Below, piece by piece: positions 57,501 through 64,000 of a stretch of DNA of 64,000 nucleotides. How positions within the stretch are numbered: the stretch's first letter is position 1; the number at the start of each line of letters is the position of its first letter. The notes under the pieces are model-generated. The model made no database searches. It saw only the letters and a list, made by a program, of their open reading frames with translations, and had not been told where the DNA came from. Both the position numbers and the translations under genes were made by a program. Source of the DNA: Apostichopus japonicus (taxonomy: Eukaryota; Echinodermata; Holothuroidea; Aspidochirotida; Stichopodidae); assembly GCF_037975245.1 (NCBI RefSeq), contig NC_092564.1:9461984-9525983 (forward strand). Direction: 5' to 3'.

Positions 57501-60500
57501 TGTAAGGGATTGAAAATGTCATTTATCGACATTCTCGGGGCACGTTTGCCATTTGATGGTAAGTTCTCCGAAAAGAAATAGCATGATTTACATCTTATAA
57601 TAAGCGAATATTATCAAACTGGTGAAAACGTGCATGGATTGGGTCATGCAAGAGAACCATTAACCCCATCCCGCCCCTTCCTTTCTGCCCGGTCGCCTCT
57701 CTTCCCTTCTCAATCCACTGTGTGGCATTCACCACATACATATCTTCTTGCATATCTTACATCACAATAAAAATGGATACCCCATTTCAATTTCAAACTG
57801 TCCTGCCTTGTAATTGCAAGCAATCGTGATAACACCACTAATCAATGTGACATGTCATTCATTACTGAAATAACTCGCACACTTCCTGGACGAAAATTAG
57901 ATCTGTTATAGCATTACATATGACTCCGACAGCCTCCGTACATATTCCAATATCAACCAGGGGATTGGCACCTTTCATAGCTCTGGTAAAACAATTTCAT
58001 TAAGGGTTATAGGTCTTACATGAAGTTATACTCTCATCAAGTCATTTCAAAATGATAGCTAAGAAGTTGACTTGTTGTCGCTAACGTTGGTATATGTTCT
58101 TCTTTGGTTGTCGACAAGTTAATCAAAGGTTAAAACAAAAGAGAGAGTTACAACAATCTGCTCTAAAACTTTTCGAATTTCTTTCACAAGCAGTTCCAAT
58201 GGGTGTCAATATATAGTGACTTTCTTATAGGTCGCTGCTCTTTTTCTTGTTCCTCTATAACTCGATATAATCGGAGATAGTCAGCGAACAGAAGGAAATT
58301 GAGATCATCTTAACCAAAGCGTGTTTCCTTGCGAATCGAGTTGCAACCACCTTAACTGTCTCTGATTTCCTTCTGGGTAGATCGATAAGAAGAACCTCAA
58401 GGATTCTCAGTTCACATAGCACATCAATGACTGACATTGGCCTCAATTCACACATGATCCATGTCAACAGAAGATGATGATTGGTTGTCAAATCCATCAC
58501 GGTATGTCAAGTTAACATTTCCTCCGTGAATTACAGGATTATGATATAGTCAATCAAAACTATATCCATTCACACATTACTCCGTTGATTACGCATTATT
58601 GATTACTACAAGATTAGGGGTCACATCTACCTTAACGGTATTAAAACAGGTACCAATTAAAGATCAACCTCAGATAAGATGAACATCACCAAAATGAAAC
58701 CAAAGAAAGTTTGAGATCGGTTCAACGAAACTTACAAGTGGTGTGTTACACTTTTTAACACAAAGTCAATGAACGTAATCAACTAAGGAAATAATTTACC
58801 AAGAAGCTTAGGTTCTCTAGCCTACTGTACACTATATATGCCCCGGAGGATGATATCATATTTTTTTTTTTAGTGGGATACTTCTTGTCAACCTATGTTA
58901 GATTAATGCGTGATAACATTATTGCATCTGTTGATCTTTCAGTGAACAGAATGTATATATATTTGTATCCAGGCTCTTCGTTACTACTCAGATAATACCT
59001 GCATGTGGTTCAAGTTATACATCGACAACGTTGTTTTTCGAATATCACAGTAAGATGGATCCATAACTGATTTTACGTATAGCATGTACGCCAAACGATG
59101 CTTCTATTCGTCATGAGCACCCTCCCAGATTGTAATCAAATGAAATAATTGGAACTTTAAGATCATATTTATTTGAAACTTGAACCTTTGACACATATTC
59201 AAACAGCAGGTGCAGCAAAACAATAGATCAAACTTCAGAAATACAAACTAAAGTGTAAAATCGACGAACGATCAACAACTCGTACACGCATTTTTTCAAT
59301 TCGAAGTTGAGAGACACTTGTTGACACTTGTCTCTCCAAATAAAGTTGTGATGCTGTGTTATGTTGAACAAGCCAGAGCTTATTGGAATAGACGCTACAA
59401 TTGATTTCTAGTTTGCTTATAGGTTTAATATAGACCTACCTATACATACCAGACGATAACCCCACGATAATTATTTGAAAGACGTTTTAGTGATGTAAAA
59501 GAAAGTAAATAGTATTGTTGATATTGACCCAGTTTTTTTAAAGAGATATAAAAACTATAACGTATAAAACTACCTATAGTTGAATCCATTCAACTAGTCT
59601 GACATCGTATATGGACAGGCAGGTCTTTCACGAAAAGGGAACAAAATACTAATACAGAAATTATTCAGTGTTGAAATGCTTTTGAATTCTTCTATTGGGT
59701 CAATTGACGTGAATTCCTTTTCAAGTTTACCGCACATTGTTGTAGTATCAGATTTCTACCATGCGAACCTCACAGTTGAATTGAGGTATGTTGTATAAAG
59801 TCTTCGATCAAAATATACCTATCAAATCAGAACAAAATGCATGAAAGTGCCACAAGAACAGGACGGTTTTCAAATTCCCAGGTTAATAAATAAATCTCTA
59901 TATAGAGACAAGTAGCCCTAATTGGAAAATAATTTCCGACTTACGAAAAATATTCTGTTCGCTCTAAATCGTCTTTATAACTAAAACTAAAGAAAGAGAA
60001 GCACGAGTTTACGTGGTTTTATTTATTGGTTATTGTAAAGAACTAATCCCTGCAGTAGACATTGCTACACACAGTTCTTAACGCTTGTAGTAATGCAGAA
60101 CGGTAAACCATGGCACAGAGATAATTGACTGTTGCGAAATACAAAGGACAAACAGTCTGTATTCAAATAGTCTAAACCGCAACCCTTTAGGCTTTTGCAT
60201 ACACAGTTAAATGGTTTCTGATCGGATTCGATGAAATGCGGCTATCACTTCCGAATTTCATAAATTCCAAAGGGCATGGACAAAATCAGGCTGTTTTATA
60301 GCAGTCTTTCGAGGCGTAAAATGTTGATTCAAATTGTAATAAATGGTTGAGAAAGATAAATGAAATAAAGTCGTATAAAGAAGAGCCATTGGGGGGCTGC
60401 GCTGCTGACGTTTCTAAGTTTCTCAAGTTACCCGTTATGCCATTAATCCAAACATTTATGATAATGTGGTATTATTTCTGGCAAACTAAAAATGACCGGT

Positions 60501-61205
60501 CTTACCTCATCCTTCCCGCCAAGGAATGAACCTTGGGGTAAACCACCATGGTACAGGTGAACTCCATCCAGCCTTTACCTATACGCACTCTACAATCTTA
60601 CAGTATACGAGGGGATAGGAAGCACCTTATCATTAAATGAAATCAATGATTGCCCATTACGACGATAATGATGTCATCAGGTGTACACAGGGCTTCCTCA
60701 AGGGCCAATTTGTGTCGGGATAATGGGTTTTTAAAATCAACCTTGGGTGAATACTTTGATTTTAACCTTTGACCCGTGTTTGTATATGAAAGATGGTAAA
60801 TTATATGCGCATGATGGCCATACGCAATACAGTGTGAATTTAAATGAGTGCTATAAAAGTTTTTTCTTGTCCCTTTGACGGAGTTAACATATGAATTAGA
60901 GCTTATCACACATGCAGGAAAGGTGAAGGATTTTGATATTTGTCAAATTAACACTTGAATCGTTTTTATGGAGCACGAAATGATGCTATTGTCAATTAAT
61001 TATATAATTGTATGCCTTCGGCCTCTATAGCGTTGATACTCACCAGTGTGTCTACATGTATACAAGCAACGAAGCAATAAAGGATCCTATACTGTGTGTT
61101 CATCATTTGAACTTAATTTATATCAACAATGACATTAAATATGTGTGTGTGTGCTACCGATCTTATTTGTGGATATAAAAATTATTCACCAAATTGTATA
61201 CAATA
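52530..61205. other. Nothing recognised over 8.7 kb
   Basis: No convincing exon, RNA gene or complete element. A (TA)n tract lies at 54504-54549. A GC-rich patch near 53290-53520 (ggggccacagcccctgg, gggcccggg) may be a decayed transposon. An 81-codon minus frame at 58255-58500 has no recognisable domain. Confidence 0.4.
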
Positions 61206-61500
61206 CCACATTACGAATGTTGCGACAAGTTCTTAACAACATTGTACCCAAAGGACATGGTCAATGATAATGTATAGGTATTGGCCTATACTCTATAATG
61301 GCAATTCTGCTTCTCATGTACCACATTACGAATGTTGCGACAAGTTCTTAACAACATTGTACCCAAAGGACATGATCAATGATAATGTATAGGTATTGGC
61401 CTATACTCTATAATGGCAATTCTGCTTCTCATGTACCACATTACGAATGTTGCGACAAGTTCTTACCGACATTGTACCCAAAGGACATGACCAAAGCTAA
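61206..61500. repeat. 115-bp tandem repeat, about 2.6 copies
   Basis: The string CCACATTACGAATGTTGCGA begins at 61206, 61321 and 61436. The first two full units differ at very few positions and the third is truncated and diverged. Confidence 0.93.
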
Positions 61501-61850
61501 TGTAGGTATATAGGCCTATTGGGTGTTATTGCTTCACAGGCATTCAGTGTACTGTGTGATATTACATGATGAAGTGGATTAATACGCATTCAAGGCCATA
61601 CCTTTAAATACAAGATCATAATTGCACAGTTCGATCTACATATTTATATTAGGCCTAAGTTCATGTACAAGTATAGACCTACACTATATCGTATGTCTTC
61701 TTCAAGACATGGTCTATTGTATCTTCTGTCCCAAGCTTGTTATTTTAACCTCCACGAATTCTTACCAACAATCTGAGGTGTAAGATTGATATGAACGTTT
61801 GAAAACATGATAATTTAAAGGAGAAGGTTACATTATTGGGGGGGGGGGAC

Positions 61851-62970
61851 CAGGGGCGTAGCGAAGGGGTTTTTGTTGAGGGGTGTGGAGAATTTGATTT
61901 GCCGACGGATCTGGAAGTGGTGACTGAAATGGGGGAGGGGTCTAAGGGGAGGTGGTTTCCCCCTCCCCTTTGGAAAATTTTTAGTTTCGAAACGTCCTTA
62001 GATGCAATCTGGTGTATATTTTAAGTCAAATTTGATTTGCCGACGGATCTGGAAGTGGTGACTGAAATGGGGGAGGGGTCTAAGGGGAGGGGGTGTCCCC
62101 CTCCCCTTTGGAAAATTTTTAGTTTCGAAACGTCCTTAGATGCAATCTGTTGTATATTTTAAGTCAAATTTGATTTGCCGAAATTTTGACTGAAATGGGG
62201 GAGGGGTCTAAGGGGAGGGGGTGTCCCCCTCCCCTTTGGAAAATTTTTAGTTTCGAAACGTCCTTAGATGCAATCTGGTGTATATTTTAAGTCAAATTTG
62301 ATTTGCCGACGGATCTGGAAGTGGTGACTGAAATGGGGGTGTCCCCCTCCCCTTTGGAAAATTTTTAGTTTCGAAACGTCCTTAGATGCAATCTGGTGTA
62401 TATTTTAAGTCAAATTTGATTTGCCGACGGATCTGGAAGTGGTGACTGAAATGGGGGAGGGGTCTAATTTTTAGTTCTGAAACGTCCTTAGATGCAATCT
62501 GATGTATATTTTAAGTCAAATTTGATTTGCCGACGAATCTGGAGGTGGTGACTGAAATGGGGGAGTGGTCTAAGGGGAGGGAGTGTCCCCCTCCCCTTTG
62601 GAAAATTTTTAGTTTTGAAACGTCCTTAGATGCAATCTGGTGCATATTTTAAGTCAAATTTGATTTGCCGACGGATCTGGAAGTGGTGACTGAAATGGGG
62701 GAGGGGTCTAAGGGTAGGGGGTCTACCCCTCCCCTTTGGAAAAATTAGTTTGAACGTCCTTAGATGCAATCTGGTGCATATTTTAAGTCAAATTTGGCAC
62801 GGAAGAAGCTCCCGTTCTCCTTTTTCTATTCAGCTTTCCTTCTTTCTTCCCCTTCCGCTCTCTTCACCTTTTCTCCTTTTGCCGAGAGACCCAAAATTTG
62901 CCGACAGCGACCAAATTATTGGGGGGGGGGGGGTGTGACACCCCCCACACCCCCGCTCGCTACGCCCCTG
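61851..62970. mobile_element. hAT-like element, 1120 bp, with exact 8-bp target duplication
   Basis: Both ends are CAGGGGCGTAGCGA in inverted orientation (14 of 14). The flanking 8-mer GGGGGGAC is identical at 61843-61850 and 62971-62978. The interior is dominated by a ~137-bp tandem repeat (61896-62796) followed by a unique right arm. No transposase is encoded. The G-rich target lowers the weight of the duplication slightly, but the final AC matches too. Confidence 0.88.
61896..62796. repeat. ~137-bp tandem repeat inside a hAT-like element, about 7 copies
   Basis: The unit start GATTTGCCGA occurs at 61896, 62033, 62172, 62300, 62419, 62524 and 62662 (spacing 137, 139, 128, 119, 105, 138). 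Each full unit contains a GGGGAGGGGG...CCCCCTCCCC inverted repeat, then AAATTTTTAGTTTCGAAACG and TTAGATGCAATCTGG. Shorter units lack parts of the G/C palindrome. Confidence 0.95.
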
Positions 62971-62978
62971 GGGGGGAC

Positions 62979-64000
62979 ATATATACCAACTTGAACAGGT
63001 ACAAATATTCAAATGATAACGCGGTCTCTTATATATGCAACTTGGAACAGACGCATGCATTATTTCTTTTAGATCAACGATATAATCTAAATGTCAGGTT
63101 AAACAACTGAGGCTCTGTGTCAGATTTTATTACTAATAAAAAACAAATTCTCAAAATTGAGGTTAAAGCAAACATAACACATCGGTGATATACCGATAGG
63201 TTTACTGCAACGATCTTGGTATTTCTCACCCACACAAAGGGACCAAATAATCAAATAGCTAATAAACGTGTGAATTTGATGCTTACTGGCCGGCAAACTA
63301 ACTGAGAAGTGTAAACATATTAGGCGAATTATACAATGCTCACCTTTGCGTGTGCAAAGTGAAAAGTTTTAATTGTAGCTATCACACGCACGAGACAGCT
63401 ATAGTGCCTCATTTAACTTCTTAATGAGTATTTTTTATTATTTTTTACGAATGTGACTATGCACAGAAAAATACATTAATTGTACAGACCACTTCGGAGC
63501 ACTACAATTCTATATGCAAAGATAGATCACGGAAGGTTTACCCTGAGTAATACTTCCATGGAGAAATTCGAGAGACAAGGAGAGATTTGTGAGTTCATTT
63601 TTGAATTTGATTCATTTTTGAATTTGATTCATTTTTGAATTTGATTCATTTTTGAATTTGATTCATTTTTGAATTTCATATTTTTTTTTCAAATTTAATT
63701 TGATGATATTTTGCTTTATATTTAAGTCTTTGACACTAAAGACATTCACCTGTGGTCCCTCTACATATAGAAAATCCAGTCTCGAGACAAGAGTAACTTT
63801 CAAAAAGCCATATAAACGTCGAGGGTACAGCATGTATCATAAACCAACAATTTCACACCACCCGTCACACCCACATTCATTTCAAAAGTTAAATAGAGTA
63901 TACAAATCGTTCGTAGAATCAATTAATTGCATACAAATTCGTTAATCCATGCCCGGCGTTATAATTACTATAGCGGTCTTCAATCAATTACTGTACCAAT
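62979..64000. other. No gene seen; includes a 17-bp minisatellite
   Basis: At about 63590-63676 the unit GAATTTGATTCATTTTT is repeated five times in tandem. The remainder shows no recognisable gene or element. Confidence 0.6.

Noticed and set aside
58255-58500. 81-codon minus-strand frame
   Set aside because: The length is not remarkable for this base composition and no domain or splice context was recognised.

Overview
The window is AT-rich animal nuclear DNA. Its coding content is one interrupted extracellular-matrix gene and a very large intact transposase gene. Splice sites flank phase-matched exons, and the rest is dominated by hAT-like miniature elements, tRNA-derived SINEs, a LINE remnant, long (TA)n tracts and minisatellites. 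The palindrome TAGGCCTA occurs at least 11 times. Together these suggest a marine invertebrate deuterostome, possibly an echinoderm, but that assignment is an inference and no marker gene proves it.

Left part (1-16.3 kb, minus strand): three exons of one gene run right to left. They are a thrombospondin type 1 module (16084-16236, phase 1-1), a TSPN/laminin-G-like domain (5402-5925, phase 1-0) and a proline-rich acidic linker (204-810, starting in phase 0). The phases join without conflict. The order suggests the N-terminal part of a collagen-like or other matrix protein whose remaining exons lie outside the window or were not recognised. The introns hold hAT-like elements with exact 8-bp target duplications (2983-3351, 3629-4114, and 6813-7214 nested in 6446-7533), a LINE 3' end (about 4738-5005), a (TA)n tract, a 240-bp trinucleotide tract and a 0.9-kb array of a 21-bp minisatellite.

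Middle left (16.3-30.4 kb): no convincing gene. There are hAT-like elements (20568-21209 and 26558-27065), two near-identical 266-bp SINE copies with a tRNA-like head, and long (TA)n tracts.

Centre (30.4-49.0 kb): a nested transposon complex. The main component is a candidate full-length autonomous Helentron of about 17.2 kb (31621-48862, coding strand minus). It has asymmetric terminal inverted repeats, a hairpin at each end, related ~400-bp repeat arrays near both ends, and one uninterrupted 2412-codon gene (34502-41740). The predicted protein combines an OTU protease domain, a tract of 21-residue charged repeats, a Cys-rich region, an HUH/two-tyrosine Rep nuclease, a PIF1-type helicase and an AP-like endonuclease. 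It appears to sit inside a ~490-bp hAT-like element (outer ends 30382 and 48958) that also carries an 840-bp hAT-like insertion (30741-31580).

Right part (49-64 kb): no recognisable gene. It holds a hAT-like MITE remnant (50393-50548), a tRNA-headed SINE (52219-52529), a 115-bp tandem repeat (61206-61500), a 1.1-kb hAT-like element with an internally amplified ~137-bp repeat and an exact 8-bp duplication (61851-62970), and a 17-bp minisatellite.
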